64,000 nucleotides of DNA from Candidatus Aminicenantes bacterium UBA2190 (GCA_002335385.1 DCVK01000021.1:90490-154489), one strand, 5' to 3'. Shown: positions 33,700 through 42,810, numbered from the stretch's first letter. Notes: generated by a model not told the origin, from the sequence alone. Program-made: numbers and translations.

Positions 33700-34455
33700 T
33701 TACTTTTTTTCGAACAATCCTTTCATCAGGTCGATGGGCATGGGGAAGATGATGGTGGACGTGTTTTCGGCCCCGATCTCCACCAGGGTCTGCAGGTAGC
33801 GCAGCTGGATGGTCGAGGGGTTCTGGGAAAGGGTGTTGGCGGCCTCCAGCAGCTTGGCCGAGGCCTGCTGCTCGCCCTCGGCGTGGATGATCTTGGCCCG
33901 CCGCTCTCTCTCGGCCTCGGCCTGCCGGGCCATGGCCCGCTGCATTTCCTGCGGCAGGTCGACGTGCTTGATCTCCACCATCGATACCTTGATACCCCAG
34001 GGATCGGTGTGTTCGTCGATGATCGTCTGCAGGCGCGTGTTCAGCTTTTCCCTTTCCGACAGCAGCTCGTCCAGTTCGACCTGTCCCAGGACCGAGCGCA
34101 GCGTGGTCTGCGACAGCTGCGACGTCGCGTACAGGTAGTCCTGAACCTCGATCACCGCCCTTTTCGGATCGACCACGCGGAAATAGATCACGGCGTTCAC
34201 CTTGACCGAGACGTTGTCGCGGGTGATGATGTCCTGGGGCGGGACGTCGAGGACGATGGTGCGCAAGCCGATGCGCACCATCTTGTCGATGGGGGAGAGG
34301 ACCAGGACCAGTCCCGGCCCCTTGGGCTGGTCGAGGACCCGTCCCAGGCGGAAGATGACCCCGCGCTCGTACTCCTTCAGCACCTTGATCCAGTTCAAAA
34401 TGAAGAAGATGGCGATGACGGCCACCACCAGCAGCGGATTGGCGAAAATATTCAT
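33700..34455 (-). CDS. Slipin-type SPFH/band 7 membrane protein
   Basis: Band 7 protein of 251 residues: an N-terminal membrane hairpin (NPLLVVAVIAIFFILNWIKVL), then EYERGVIFRLGRVLDQPKGPGLVLVLSPIDKMVRIGLRTIVLDVPPQDIITRDNV of the SPFH domain and a coiled coil rich in AEAERERRAKIIHAEGEQQAS. Slipins form oligomers in membrane microdomains and work with NfeD-type proteases; the NfeD gene lies 1 nt upstream. AGGAGG precedes its ATG. Confidence 0.94.
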   Translation of the reverse strand: MNIFANPLLVVAVIAIFFILNWIKVLKEYERGVIFRLGRVLDQPKGPGLVLVLSPIDKMVRIGLRTIVLDVPPQDIITRDNVSVKVNAVIYFRVVDPKRAVIEVQDYLYATSQLSQTTLRSVLGQVELDELLSEREKLNTRLQTIIDEHTDPWGIKVSMVEIKHVDLPQEMQRAMARQAEAERERRAKIIHAEGEQQASAKLLEAANTLSQNPSTIQLRYLQTLVEIGAENTSTIIFPMPIDLMKGLFEKK

Positions 34456-34456
34456 G

Positions 34457-35731
34457 TTATCCTCCTGACTTTTTTACTTTCAGCAGCAAATTCTTCACCC
34501 CTTCGACCTCGACCGTGCTCCCGGACGCGATCGGGGCGTCGCTGACCGCGTTCCACCACTCGCCATGGACGAAGACCTTGCCCTGGCGGGAATCGATATC
34601 GGTCCTGGCGACGCCGGTTTCACCGACGAGGCCTTCGACTCCGGTCTCTTTTCTTCGCTTCATGGCCTGGAAGACCTTCCAGGTCAGGAAGAGCAGTATG
34701 CAGCCGAAACAAACGGCGAACGTCATGATGATGGGCATGGCCGGCCTCATTTCCGGGATGGGCGATTGGATCAGCATGATCGAGCCCAGGACGAATGAAA
34801 CGATCCCGCCGATGCCCAGCACGCCGAACCCCTGGACCTTGATCTCGGCGACGAAAAAGCCGATCGACAGGAGGATGAGGAGCAGTCCGACGTAGTTGAT
34901 GGGCAGCACCTGGAAGGCCAGGAAGGCCAGCAGCAGCGAGATGCCGCCCAGGATGCCGGGGATGACCCCGCCCGGGTGGGTGAACTCGATGTACAAACCG
35001 ATCAGGCCGAAGATCAGGAGAAAATAGGCCAGATTGGGATTGGTGATCGTGCGCAGGAACTTCTGCCGGTCGCTCATTTCCAGCTCGACGATCGTCTCGC
35101 CCTGCAGGTCCAGGGTGACCTCGCCGCCGCCGGCGAGAACGACGGTCCTTCCCTGCAGGCGTTCGATCAGCTCCTTGCGGTCGGCGGCGACCAAGTCGAT
35201 CAGCCCGCCCTGCAGACATTCCTCCGCCGTGTAGGAGCTGCTTTCACGCACCGCCTTCTCGGCCATCTCCTCGCTGCGGCGGTGCTTCCGGGCCAGGGTC
35301 TTGATGTACGAGGCGGCGTCGTTGGTGACCTTTTCCTTCATGGTCTTCTCGATGTCGCTGCCGGTGACCGACACGGGATGGGCGGCGCCGGTGTTGGTCC
35401 CCGGGGCCATGGCGGCGATATCGGCCGCCAGCAGGAGGAAGAACCCGGCCGACGCGGCGCGGGCGCCCTGAGGGGAGACAAAGACCGCCACCGGCACGCC
35501 GGTGCCGAGCATGGCCTTGATGATGGCGCGCATGGACGTGTCAAAGCCCCCGGGGGTGTCGATGCCGATGACCACCAGGCGCGCATCGCCCTTCTGCTGG
35601 ATCGTGCGCAGGGAATTAACGGCGAATTCTTCCAGCAGCGGGTCGATCGGCCCGTCGAAGCGCAGGGTGTATATCTCGGCACCCAGCCAGATAGGAATGG
35701 CGGCCAGGAGAAAGACAAGGGCCCTTTTCAT
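34457..35731 (-). CDS. NfeD family membrane serine protease (long form)
   Basis: Long NfeD protein of 424 residues. A signal peptide is followed by a ClpP-like protease domain (about 20-220: VIGIDTPGGFDTSMRAIIKAML and the nucleophile Ser in GARAASAGFFLLLAAD, with the Lys in the following helix region), then four to five membrane helices (about 235-350) and a C-terminal OB-fold NfeD domain (GLVGETGVARTDIDSRQGKVFVHGEWWNA). It is thought to cleave stomatin partners, and the slipin gene follows it. The ATG lies 6 nt after a perfect TATAAT, so translation should be leaderless. Confidence 0.93.
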   Translation of the reverse strand: MKRALVFLLAAIPIWLGAEIYTLRFDGPIDPLLEEFAVNSLRTIQQKGDARLVVIGIDTPGGFDTSMRAIIKAMLGTGVPVAVFVSPQGARAASAGFFLLLAADIAAMAPGTNTGAAHPVSVTGSDIEKTMKEKVTNDAASYIKTLARKHRRSEEMAEKAVRESSSYTAEECLQGGLIDLVAADRKELIERLQGRTVVLAGGGEVTLDLQGETIVELEMSDRQKFLRTITNPNLAYFLLIFGLIGLYIEFTHPGGVIPGILGGISLLLAFLAFQVLPINYVGLLLILLSIGFFVAEIKVQGFGVLGIGGIVSFVLGSIMLIQSPIPEMRPAMPIIMTFAVCFGCILLFLTWKVFQAMKRRKETGVEGLVGETGVARTDIDSRQGKVFVHGEWWNAVSDAPIASGSTVEVEGVKNLLLKVKKSGG

Positions 35732-35737
35732 GATAAG

Positions 35738-35766
35738 ATTATAGAGAATGCGAATGCAAAATGCAA
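35738..35766 (-). promoter_or_regulatory. Promoter of the NfeD operon (leaderless)
   Basis: Minus strand TTGCAT (35766-35761), 17-nt spacer, TATAAT (35743-35738), then exactly 6 nt to ATG 35731. No ribosome site can fit. Confidence 0.7.
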
Positions 35767-35794
35767 ATGCGGCCGTGGCGCCGCGGCCCGGCCT

Positions 35795-37162
35795 TCAAAT
35801 GTGGACCGAAAAACCGCCCACCTCGCCCAGCGCCTCCCAGACGTTCTCGCTCAGCGTGGGGTGGATGAAGACGAGATCCTTGAAGTCTCCGGCCTTCATG
35901 CCGCGGGCAACGGCATAGGTCAGCAACGGCAGGAGCTCGCCGGCTTCGGCGCCGATGATGTGCGCGCCGAGGATCGTGTGGTCCTCGGCGGCGATCACCT
36001 TGACCAGGCCGGCCTTTTCCTCGATGGCGTTGGCCCGCGACCCGGCGGCGTAAGGAAAGCGGCCGATGCGCAGCGGGCGGTTCTCCTGCGCCGCCTGCTC
36101 CTCGCTCAGGCCGACGGTGGCCATCTCGGGGAAGGTGAATATGGCCGCCGGCTGGGGATGATGGGCGACCGGCGCGCCGGTCACGATGTGCTCGACGATG
36201 GCCATGGCCTGGTGCGACGCCTTGTGTGCCAGCAGCGGCGCGCCCACCACGTCGCCGCAGGCGAAAATGCCCGCCACGGCGGTCTCCAGGTTCGCCGCGA
36301 CGGAGATGAAGCCCTTGGCGTCAAAAGCGACTGGAAGGCCCTCGGCGAACAATCCCGCGGTATTGGGCAGGCGGCCGACGGCCAGCAGAATCCTGTCGAA
36401 CTCCTGGCGCCACTCCTTGTCCCCCTTTTTGAAATTCACGCTGACCCTTGCTTCCAGGCGCGGGTCGCCGATGGCGGTCGCGGTATGGATGGTGATGCCC
36501 TGCTTGATCAGCTCATTCTTCAGGATGGCGGCGATCTCGCGGTCGCTGCCCGGGACCACGGAATCCATGATCTCGACCACCGTGACCTTGCAGCCCAGGT
36601 AATTGTAGATCAGCGCCCACTCCAGCCCGACGGCGCCGGCGCCGACCACCAGCATGGAGGCGGGCACCGCTTCCAGCTTCAGCAGCTCGTCGGAGCCGAC
36701 CACGGTCTGTCCGTTCCAGCGCAAAAAGGGCAGCTCGGCCGGGCGCGAGCCGCTGGCGACCACGATATGACGCGCGGTCACCTCGCCCTGGCCGGCGATG
36801 GCGACGGAATGCGCCCCGGTGACCTGCGCCCGGCCCCTGATGAGCCGGATGCCGCGCTGCTTGAAAAGAAGCTCGATGCCGCGGGTCATCTTGGCGACGA
36901 CGCGCTCCTTGCGGCGGGTGATCTCCTCGAGGGAGAAATGGAATTTCTCCACGTGCACGCCGATCTTGGCGAAATCGTTGAGCTGCTTGATCGCCCTGAC
37001 CGAGTGCAGGATCGCCTTGGTGGGGATGCAGCCCCGCTGCAGGCAGGTGCCGCCCAGCTGGTCCAACTCCACCACCGCGGCCCTCAGCCCCCTCTTGGCC
37101 GCGGCGATCGCCCCTTCATACCCGGCCGGTCCGCCGCCGACGAACAGGATGTCATGATCCAT
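35795..37162 (-). CDS. lpdA: Dihydrolipoyl dehydrogenase-type flavoprotein
   Basis: Pyridine nucleotide-disulfide oxidoreductase of 455 residues. FAD-binding GGGPAGYEGAIAAAKRG, redox-active GGTCLQRGCIPTKAIL (CxxxxC), NAD-binding VGAGAVGLEWALIYNYLG and the C-terminal dimerisation domain with the catalytic HPTLSE. Start ATG 37162 has AAGGAG upstream. E2/E3 partners of 2-oxoacid dehydrogenases are not in the window; it is the last gene of the M50-trpS-scpAB-hisC operon. A mercuric-reductase-like role is unlikely because HPTLSE is retained. Confidence 0.92.
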   Translation of the reverse strand: MDHDILFVGGGPAGYEGAIAAAKRGLRAAVVELDQLGGTCLQRGCIPTKAILHSVRAIKQLNDFAKIGVHVEKFHFSLEEITRRKERVVAKMTRGIELLFKQRGIRLIRGRAQVTGAHSVAIAGQGEVTARHIVVASGSRPAELPFLRWNGQTVVGSDELLKLEAVPASMLVVGAGAVGLEWALIYNYLGCKVTVVEIMDSVVPGSDREIAAILKNELIKQGITIHTATAIGDPRLEARVSVNFKKGDKEWRQEFDRILLAVGRLPNTAGLFAEGLPVAFDAKGFISVAANLETAVAGIFACGDVVGAPLLAHKASHQAMAIVEHIVTGAPVAHHPQPAAIFTFPEMATVGLSEEQAAQENRPLRIGRFPYAAGSRANAIEEKAGLVKVIAAEDHTILGAHIIGAEAGELLPLLTYAVARGMKAGDFKDLVFIHPTLSENVWEALGEVGGFSVHI

Positions 37163-37189
37163 GGCTACTCCTTGCGTTTTCCGCACCGA

Positions 37190-38302
37190 TCAGCGTTTCA
37201 TTTCCGCCAGCGCTTCCCCCAGCATGGTGATGAAGAAGTCATTCTCCTCCTCCAGGCCGACGCTGACGCGCATGGCGTCGGGGATGCCGAAGCCGGCCAT
37301 GGGGCGGATGATCACGCCCCGCTTCAACAGGCTCAGGTTAAGCCCTTCCACATCCACCTCGGGGAAGAAGAGGAGAAAATTGGTCTGCGAGGGGATGACG
37401 CGCAGCCCCATGGCCTGCAGCCGGGAAAGGAGCTTGGCCTTGTTGCGGCGGTTCAGGCCCACCGAGCGCTCCTTGAACTCGTCGCTTTCCAGGGAGGCGA
37501 TGGCGGCGCGCTGGCCGATGCGCGTGACGTTGAACGGCGGTTTGACGCGGTTGAGAATGGCGATGGTCTCGCGGTGGGCCAGGGCATAACCGACGCGCAG
37601 CCCGGCCAGGCCGTATACCTTGGAGAAGGTGCGCAGGACGATCACGTTCTTCCGGTTCTTGATCTCGTCCAGCCCGTTGACGTAGTCGCCGGGGTCGTCG
37701 ACGTACTCCTGGTAGGCGTTGTCCAGGACGAGGATGCGCTCCGGCGGGACGCGCTCGATGAAGGCGCGCACGGCGGCGCCGGGGAGGATGGTGCCGGTGG
37801 GGTTGTTGGGATTGGTGATGAAGATGATCTTGGCGGCATCGTCGATGCGCCCGGCGATGGCCTCCAGGTCGAAGCACAGCCCGCGGTCCATCGGCGCCTC
37901 GACGAAGGCCGCCGTCCCGGCGAACTCGATGGTGGCGCTCCGGTACAGCGAGAAGGTCTTTTCCGAGGTCAGGACCTTTTCGCCCGGCTTCAGGAACGTG
38001 CGGATCAGCATCTGGATGATCTCCACCGACCCGGCGCCGACGATGACGTTCTCCAGCCCCACGCCGTTGTACTCGGCGATGCGCCGGCGCAGGAAATAAT
38101 TGTCGGAGTCGGGATAATACTGCAGCTGGGATATCTCGTCGCCGATCGCCCGGCGGACGTTCTCGGGGACGGGCAGCATGTTCTCGTTGGAGGCCAACTT
38201 GACGACCCGGGCCAGGCCGAACTCGCGCTGGATGTCCTCCACCGGCTTCCCCGGCCTGTAGGGCGAAACCTCCAGGACGTGGGGGTTGACCAGTTTTTCC
38301 AT
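37190..38302 (-). CDS. hisC: Histidinol-phosphate aminotransferase
   Basis: PLP-dependent class I/II aminotransferase of 370 residues of the HisC type: SNENMLPVPENV near the N-terminus, FITNPNNPTG, the PLP-binding Lys in RTFSKVYGLAGLRVGYALA, and RVSVGLEEENDFFI at the end. It catalyses a step in histidine synthesis and may also transaminate aromatic amino acids; no other his gene is nearby, so the second role is as likely. AGGAGG precedes its ATG; it follows scpB by 9 nt. Confidence 0.93.
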   Translation of the reverse strand: MEKLVNPHVLEVSPYRPGKPVEDIQREFGLARVVKLASNENMLPVPENVRRAIGDEISQLQYYPDSDNYFLRRRIAEYNGVGLENVIVGAGSVEIIQMLIRTFLKPGEKVLTSEKTFSLYRSATIEFAGTAAFVEAPMDRGLCFDLEAIAGRIDDAAKIIFITNPNNPTGTILPGAAVRAFIERVPPERILVLDNAYQEYVDDPGDYVNGLDEIKNRKNVIVLRTFSKVYGLAGLRVGYALAHRETIAILNRVKPPFNVTRIGQRAAIASLESDEFKERSVGLNRRNKAKLLSRLQAMGLRVIPSQTNFLLFFPEVDVEGLNLSLLKRGVIIRPMAGFGIPDAMRVSVGLEEENDFFITMLGEALAEMKR

Positions 38303-38311
38303 CGGCTCCTC

Positions 38312-38887
38312 CTATTCTTTAAATAGCGAAGGCTGTTCCTTTTCCTCGAACAGTTCGGTCAGTTCTTCCAGGGAGGGAAGCTCCGACAGGTCGTTCAGCC
38401 CGAAGTAGATCAGGAATTCCTGGGTGGTGGCATAAAGCGCGGGGAGCCCCGGCACCTTTTTGCGGCCGGTGATCTTGATCAGCTTTTTTTGCAGCAGGCT
38501 CTTCACCGGGCCGGTGGAATTGACGCCGCGCATGTCGGAGATCTCGGCCAGGGTGGCCGGCTGGCGGTACGAGATGATCGAGAGGGTCTCCAGCGAGGCC
38601 AGGGTCAGCTTGGTGGACTGCTTGACGGTGAAGAACTGCTTCAGCTCGTCATGCAGGTCCGGCTTGGTCACCAGCTGCAGGCCGCCGCCGCTGCGCTTGA
38701 GCAGCAGGCCGCGCTCGGGGCGTTCCAGCAGGCATTCCTTTTCCATTACGGTCAGGAGCTTTTCGAACTCCTCGATGTCCGTCATGCCGAGGAACTCCAT
38801 GATGCGCCCCGGTTCCACCGGCTCCTTGGAGACGAAGAGGATGGCCTCGATCAGGGCGACCTGCCGCGCGATCTGTTCTTTGCTCAT
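38312..38887 (-). CDS. scpB: Segregation and condensation protein B
   Basis: ScpB of 191 residues: two winged-helix domains with LVTKPDLHDELKQFF, LTLASLETLSIISYRQPATLAEISDMRGVNS and a final LYATTQEFLIYFGLNDLSELP. Together with ScpA it bridges the SMC ATPase in chromosome organisation. It lies 4 nt downstream of scpA, as in most bacteria. No smc gene is in the window. Confidence 0.96.
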   Translation of the reverse strand: MSKEQIARQVALIEAILFVSKEPVEPGRIMEFLGMTDIEEFEKLLTVMEKECLLERPERGLLLKRSGGGLQLVTKPDLHDELKQFFTVKQSTKLTLASLETLSIISYRQPATLAEISDMRGVNSTGPVKSLLQKKLIKITGRKKVPGLPALYATTQEFLIYFGLNDLSELPSLEELTELFEEKEQPSLFKE

Positions 38888-38891
38888 GCGC

Positions 38892-39626
38892 TTAATTTTC
38901 CAGTTTTCCGGCTTCGTTCCTGTAGATGGAGATGTTGCCGAACAGCTGCTCCTGGACGGCGACCAGCAGATGGCGCTTGATCATCTCCAGCAGGGTGAAG
39001 AAGCTGACGACGATCTCTTCGACGGAATCAAGCTTGGCGACATAGACGCTGAAGTCGAGGAAGCCGCTGCTCTCCAGGATGGACAGGATCTCCGCCTGCT
39101 TTTCGGCGATGGAGTAGTTCTTGGAGGCGATGTACAGGAACTGCTCGTTTTCCTTCTTTTTGACGATGTCGAAGAAGATCTCGGCCAGCTGGAAGGCCGA
39201 CACCTCCTTCAGGGTATACTCGCGGTGGGCGAAGCTCTCGTTCATCTCCAGGCGCCGCCACAGCAGGAGCTCGGTGTACTCCATCTCCTGCAGCAGGCGC
39301 GAGATCTTCTGGACCTTCTCGTACTCGATCAAGGTGTGGATCAGCTGCTTCTCGGGCGAGTCCTCGCCGGGAATCTCGGGCTTGGGCAGCAGCGAGCGCG
39401 ACTTGATGTAGATCAGGGTGGCGGCGGTCATGAGGAACTCGCTTTCGCGCGAGGGGTTGATGCCGGCCTTGTTCTCCAGGTAAGAAAGATACTCGGCGGT
39501 GATCCGCGACAGGCGCACGTCGACGATGTTCATCTTGTTCTTGCGGATCAGGTGCAGCAGCAGGTCGAGCGGTCCCTCGAAGAATTCGGTCTGGACCTGG
39601 TAGCCGGAGAATTCCGCTTCCATCAT
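38892..39626 (-). CDS. scpA: Segregation and condensation protein A
   Basis: ScpA kleisin of 244 residues. The N-terminal FEGPLDLLLHLIRKNKMNIVDVRLSRITAEYL contacts the SMC neck and the C-terminal winged helix (VEEIVVSFFTLLEMIKRHLLVAVQ) the SMC head. The ATG overlaps the trpS stop. Length and motifs are typical. It forms the SMC-ScpAB complex with the next gene's product. Confidence 0.96.
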   Translation of the reverse strand: MMEAEFSGYQVQTEFFEGPLDLLLHLIRKNKMNIVDVRLSRITAEYLSYLENKAGINPSRESEFLMTAATLIYIKSRSLLPKPEIPGEDSPEKQLIHTLIEYEKVQKISRLLQEMEYTELLLWRRLEMNESFAHREYTLKEVSAFQLAEIFFDIVKKKENEQFLYIASKNYSIAEKQAEILSILESSGFLDFSVYVAKLDSVEEIVVSFFTLLEMIKRHLLVAVQEQLFGNISIYRNEAGKLEN

Positions 39627-40606
39627 ATGTGCATCAGGGCGCGCACCTCGGCGACGGTCCGCGCGGCGCGCTCGGCGGCGCGGCGGTTGCCGGAGGCGAG
39701 GATGTCGGCGACGGCCATCGTTTCATAGCGGCGGCGGCGCTGGCGGAAGGGCTCCAGGAAGACGTTGACGTTGTGGATGAGGATCTTTTTGCAGTCGATG
39801 CAGCCGATGCCGGCCTTGCGGCACTCGCCGTCGACCATGGCGATCTCCTCCGGCCCGGAATAGGCCTTGTGCAGGGCGAAGGCCGGGCAGTCGTCGGGGA
39901 CACCGGGGTCGCTACGGCGCTTGCGGCGCACGTCGGTGATCATGGGCCGGATCTTCGTGTCCACCGTCTCGGGCGTGTCGCCAAGGTAGATGGCATTGCC
40001 GTAGCTCTTGCTCATCTTGCGGCCGTCCACTCCCGGGAGCCTGGGAATGGGGGTCAGGAAGGGCTGCGGCTCGGGGAAGCAGTCGCCGTACAGCCCGTTG
40101 AAGCGGCGCACGATCTCGCGGGCCAGCTCGAGGTGGAAGACCTGGTCCTCGCCCACCGGGACGGTGTCGGCCTTCATGATGATGATGTCCACCGTCTGCA
40201 GCAGGGGGTAGCCGAGGAAGCCGAAGGTGTTGATGTCGCGGTCGCCCAGCTGCGCCTGCTGCTCCTTGAAGGTGGGGACCCGCTCCAGCCAGCCCAGCGG
40301 GGTCATCATGCCCAGGAGCAGGAACAGCTCGGCGATCTCCTTGACCGCCGACTGCAGGTAGACGACGCTCTTTTCCGGGTCGATGCCCACCGCCAGCAGG
40401 TCGAGGAGCACCTGGCGGATGTTGCCCTGGATGTTCCTCACGTCATGATACTCGGTGGTCAGGGCATGCCAGTCGACGATGGAATAGTAGCACTCGCCCA
40501 TGTCCTGCAGCTTCACCCAGTTCTTGAGCGCCCCTTCCCAGTGGCCCAAGTGGGCCGCGCCCGTGCCCGTGGGCCGGATGCCGCTCATGATCACCTTCGG
40601 GCTCAT
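39623..40606 (-). CDS. trpS: Tryptophanyl-tRNA synthetase
   Basis: Class Ic tRNA synthetase of 327 residues. The HIGH-like motif is in GAAHLGHWEG (residues about 17-26) and the KMSKS loop in DGRKMSKSYGNAI. SGIRPTGTG at the start and YPLLQTVDIIIMKADTVPVGEDQ are family blocks. It charges tRNA-Trp. Two Cys pairs (CRKAGIGCIDCKKI) near residue 270 could bind a metal or cluster, as in some TrpRS proteins. It overlaps both neighbours by 4 nt. Confidence 0.96.
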   Translation of the reverse strand: MSPKVIMSGIRPTGTGAAHLGHWEGALKNWVKLQDMGECYYSIVDWHALTTEYHDVRNIQGNIRQVLLDLLAVGIDPEKSVVYLQSAVKEIAELFLLLGMMTPLGWLERVPTFKEQQAQLGDRDINTFGFLGYPLLQTVDIIIMKADTVPVGEDQVFHLELAREIVRRFNGLYGDCFPEPQPFLTPIPRLPGVDGRKMSKSYGNAIYLGDTPETVDTKIRPMITDVRRKRRSDPGVPDDCPAFALHKAYSGPEEIAMVDGECRKAGIGCIDCKKILIHNVNVFLEPFRQRRRRYETMAVADILASGNRRAAERAARTVAEVRALMHI

Positions 40607-41274
40607 CCCGCCGCCCCGGCCTTGAGCAGGATATAGATCAAATTCGGGAAAATCTTGAAGAGCCCGCCGAACAGCAGGTCGGCGATCTTGTCAAAAATCC
40701 GCGTGTAGATGACGAACAGCAGGATGAAGAAGCCGTAGGGACGGATTCTTTCGTACCAGGCCAGGGCGTCGCCCTTCAGCAGTCCTTCCAGGATGCCGCT
40801 GCCGTCCAGCGGCGGGATGGGGATCAGGTTGAATACCGCCAGGAAAATATTGATCATCAGCAGATAGGTGGCGATGCGCACCAGCAGCAGCAAGGTGGTG
40901 TTGCTGGTGGCCATGATGGGCTGGAAGAGGGCCAGCAGCAGGAGGATGAGCATCAGGCTGACCAGGATGTTGGAGGCGGGGCCGGCGGCGGCCACGAGCA
41001 TGCCGTCGCGGCGGCGGTTGCGGAAATTGTTCGGGTTGACCATGACCGGCTTGGCCCAGCCGAAGACCGGGGCCCCCATGACCGCCAGCAGGACGGGGAA
41101 AATGATGGTCCCGAAGATGTCGATATGGGCGATGGGATTCAGGGTCACCCGGCCCATCAGGCGCGCCGAGGGGTCGCCGCATTTGTCGGCGACCCAGGCG
41201 TGGGCCGATTCGTGGACCGAAATGGCGAAGAGCACCGACGCGTATTGGAGCACAATGCGGAATATTTCGTTCAT
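40603..41274 (-). CDS. Site-2-protease-like M50 metalloprotease
   Basis: Integral membrane protease of 223 residues. The zinc motif HESAH is in AISVHESAHAWVADKCGD (residues about 22-40), and the second active-site Asp is in PPLDGSG (about 160). About five membrane helices. These small rhomboid-like M50 proteins resemble YwhC-type peptidases; targets are unknown. ATG 41274 lies 8 nt after a candidate -10, so the operon head may be leaderless; a start at 41292 would overlap the -10. Confidence 0.9.
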   Translation of the reverse strand: MNEIFRIVLQYASVLFAISVHESAHAWVADKCGDPSARLMGRVTLNPIAHIDIFGTIIFPVLLAVMGAPVFGWAKPVMVNPNNFRNRRRDGMLVAAAGPASNILVSLMLILLLLALFQPIMATSNTTLLLLVRIATYLLMINIFLAVFNLIPIPPLDGSGILEGLLKGDALAWYERIRPYGFFILLFVIYTRIFDKIADLLFGGLFKIFPNLIYILLKAGAAG

Positions 41275-41282
41275 TACCCTGC

Positions 41283-41311
41283 AAAATAGCACAAAGACGG
41301 GTGTCGGTCAA
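41283..41311 (-). promoter_or_regulatory. Promoter of the M50-trpS-scpAB-hisC-lpdA operon (leaderless)
   Basis: Minus strand TTGACC (41311-41306), 17-nt spacer, TATTTT (41288-41283), then 8 nt to ATG 41274. Confidence 0.7.
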
Positions 41312-41388
41312 TCATGATCGGGCCCTGTGTCCCCGCCAACGGGGCCGGGAAGGCCGCCCGGAGAACGGGTTCCCCGTTCGCAGGTCGA

Positions 41389-41472
41389 CGCTCGAAGCGC
41401 AGAAAAAAGATGGTCCTGCCGCTCGCTCGCTTCGAGCGCCGCAATGGCATGACGGTGGTTGACTCGAAGCGC
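41389..41472. repeat. Three copies of CTCGAAGCG upstream of the purine permease
   Basis: CGCTCGAAGCG at 41389-41399, its exact 11-nt inverse CGCTTCGAGCG at 41428-41438, and CTCGAAGCGC again at 41463-41472, inside the promoter spacer of the NCS2 permease. A separate perfect hairpin GAACGGG-TTC-CCCGTTC lies at 41363-41379. The 41275-41509 gap (235 nt) otherwise holds only the two promoters. Operator use is inference. Confidence 0.6.
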
Positions 41473-41488
41473 TGGGAACGATTATGAT
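41459..41488 (+). promoter_or_regulatory. Promoter of the NCS2 permease
   Basis: TTGACT (41459-41464), 18-nt spacer, TATGAT (41483-41488). The third CTCGAAGCGC copy lies in the spacer. AGGAG (41498-41502) precedes ATG 41510. Confidence 0.65.
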
Positions 41489-41509
41489 GCTGCTGGCAGG
41501 AGCGAACGA

Positions 41510-42802
41510 ATGGATTTTTTCAAATTAAAGGAAAACCGGACCACGGTCGGCCGCGAGATCACGGCCGGCTTGGTCACGTTCATGGCCATGGCCTATATCA
41601 TCTTCGTGAATCCGAAGATCCTGGCCGCGGCCATGGGCGACGATCTGATCCCGGCGCTGGCCGTGGCCACCTGCATCGGCGCCGGAGTGCTGAGCATCCT
41701 GATGGGGCTGGTCGGCAATTACCCCCTGGCCCTGGCTTCGGGGATGGGACTGAACGCCTTCCTGGCCTATGGCGTGGTCCTCGGCATGAAGGTCCCCTGG
41801 CAGGCGGCCATGGGCATCGTCTTTCTCGAGGGGGCGATCATCACCGTCCTGGTCATGACCAATATCCGCGAGGGGGTGATGAACGCCATCCCCTTGGATT
41901 TGAAGCGCGGCATCGGCGTGGGCATCGGCCTGCTGATCGCCTTGATCGGTCTGCAGAACGGCAAACTGGTCGTAGGCGATCCGGCGACCATGATCGCCTT
42001 CGGCAAGCTGGGCCCGGAGAGCCTGGTGGCGGCATTCGGGCTTGTGCTGACCGCCGTCCTGATGGTGAAGAAGATCCGCGGCGCGCTCCTGATCGGCATC
42101 CTCCTCTCCACGGCGGCGGCGGCGGGCGCCGGGCTGGTCCATTTTCCCTCCACCCTCGTTTCCGGCCTGAAACCGGAACACTTTAAGACCTTTTTCGCGC
42201 TGGACATCGCCGGCGCCCTGCGCCTGGGACTGCTGGGCACGATCTTCGCCTTTTTGATCACCGATTTCTTCGACACCATGGGCTCGGTCGTGGCGGTGGG
42301 GGAACAGGCCGGGTTCATGGATGCCGAAGGCAGGGTCCCGCGCCTGAAAAGGATTTTGCTGGTCGATTCCCTGGGCGCCCTCTGCGGCGGGCTGTTCGGC
42401 TGCAGCTCGGTGACCACTTACGTGGAGAGCGCCGCCGGCGTCGGCGAGGGGGGCCGCACCGGGCTGACCTCGGTGGTCACCGGTCTCCTTTTCCTGCTGG
42501 CCGTGTTCTTCACGCCCCTGGTGGCCATCGTGCCGGCCTACGCCACGGCCCCGGCCCTGGTGCTGGTCGGCTTCATGCTGATCGCCGGCGTGCGCTCCAT
42601 CCGCTGGGACAACGTCGCCACCGCCCTGCCGGTGTTCCTGACCATGGTGATGATCCCGTTCTCCTTCAGCATCTCCAGGGGCATCGGCTGCGGCTTCATC
42701 TCTTATGTCCTGCTGAAGCTTCTGGCGGGCAAATGGCGGGAGATCCATCCCCTGCTGGCCGTGGTCTCGCTGCTCTTTGCCGTCGATTTCGCCCTGTTCT
42801 GA
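41510..42802 (+). CDS. NCS2/AzgA-type purine permease
   Basis: Membrane permease of 430 residues, about 12-14 helices, of the AzgA-like (adenine/guanine/hypoxanthine) branch of the nucleobase transporters. FFKLKENRTTVGREITAGLVTFMAMAYIIFVNP at the N-terminus, GMGLNAFLAYGVVLG and DFFDTMGSVVAVGEQAG are diagnostic. It imports purine bases with protons. Start ATG 41510 has AGGAG upstream. It is a single gene converging on thyX with 15 nt between stops. Confidence 0.94.
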   Translation: MDFFKLKENRTTVGREITAGLVTFMAMAYIIFVNPKILAAAMGDDLIPALAVATCIGAGVLSILMGLVGNYPLALASGMGLNAFLAYGVVLGMKVPWQAAMGIVFLEGAIITVLVMTNIREGVMNAIPLDLKRGIGVGIGLLIALIGLQNGKLVVGDPATMIAFGKLGPESLVAAFGLVLTAVLMVKKIRGALLIGILLSTAAAAGAGLVHFPSTLVSGLKPEHFKTFFALDIAGALRLGLLGTIFAFLITDFFDTMGSVVAVGEQAGFMDAEGRVPRLKRILLVDSLGALCGGLFGCSSVTTYVESAAGVGEGGRTGLTSVVTGLLFLLAVFFTPLVAIVPAYATAPALVLVGFMLIAGVRSIRWDNVATALPVFLTMVMIPFSFSISRGIGCGFISYVLLKLLAGKWREIHPLLAVVSLLFAVDFALF

Positions 42803-42810
42803 GGTGGAAC

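Noticed and set aside
34976..38326. A 1116-codon open frame on the plus strand
   Set aside because: Runs antisense to NfeD, lpdA and hisC, which have clear motifs; no ribosome site or domain of its own.
41363..41379. Hairpin GAACGGG-TTC-CCCGTTC as a terminator
   Set aside because: No U-run follows, and both flanking genes are transcribed away from it.
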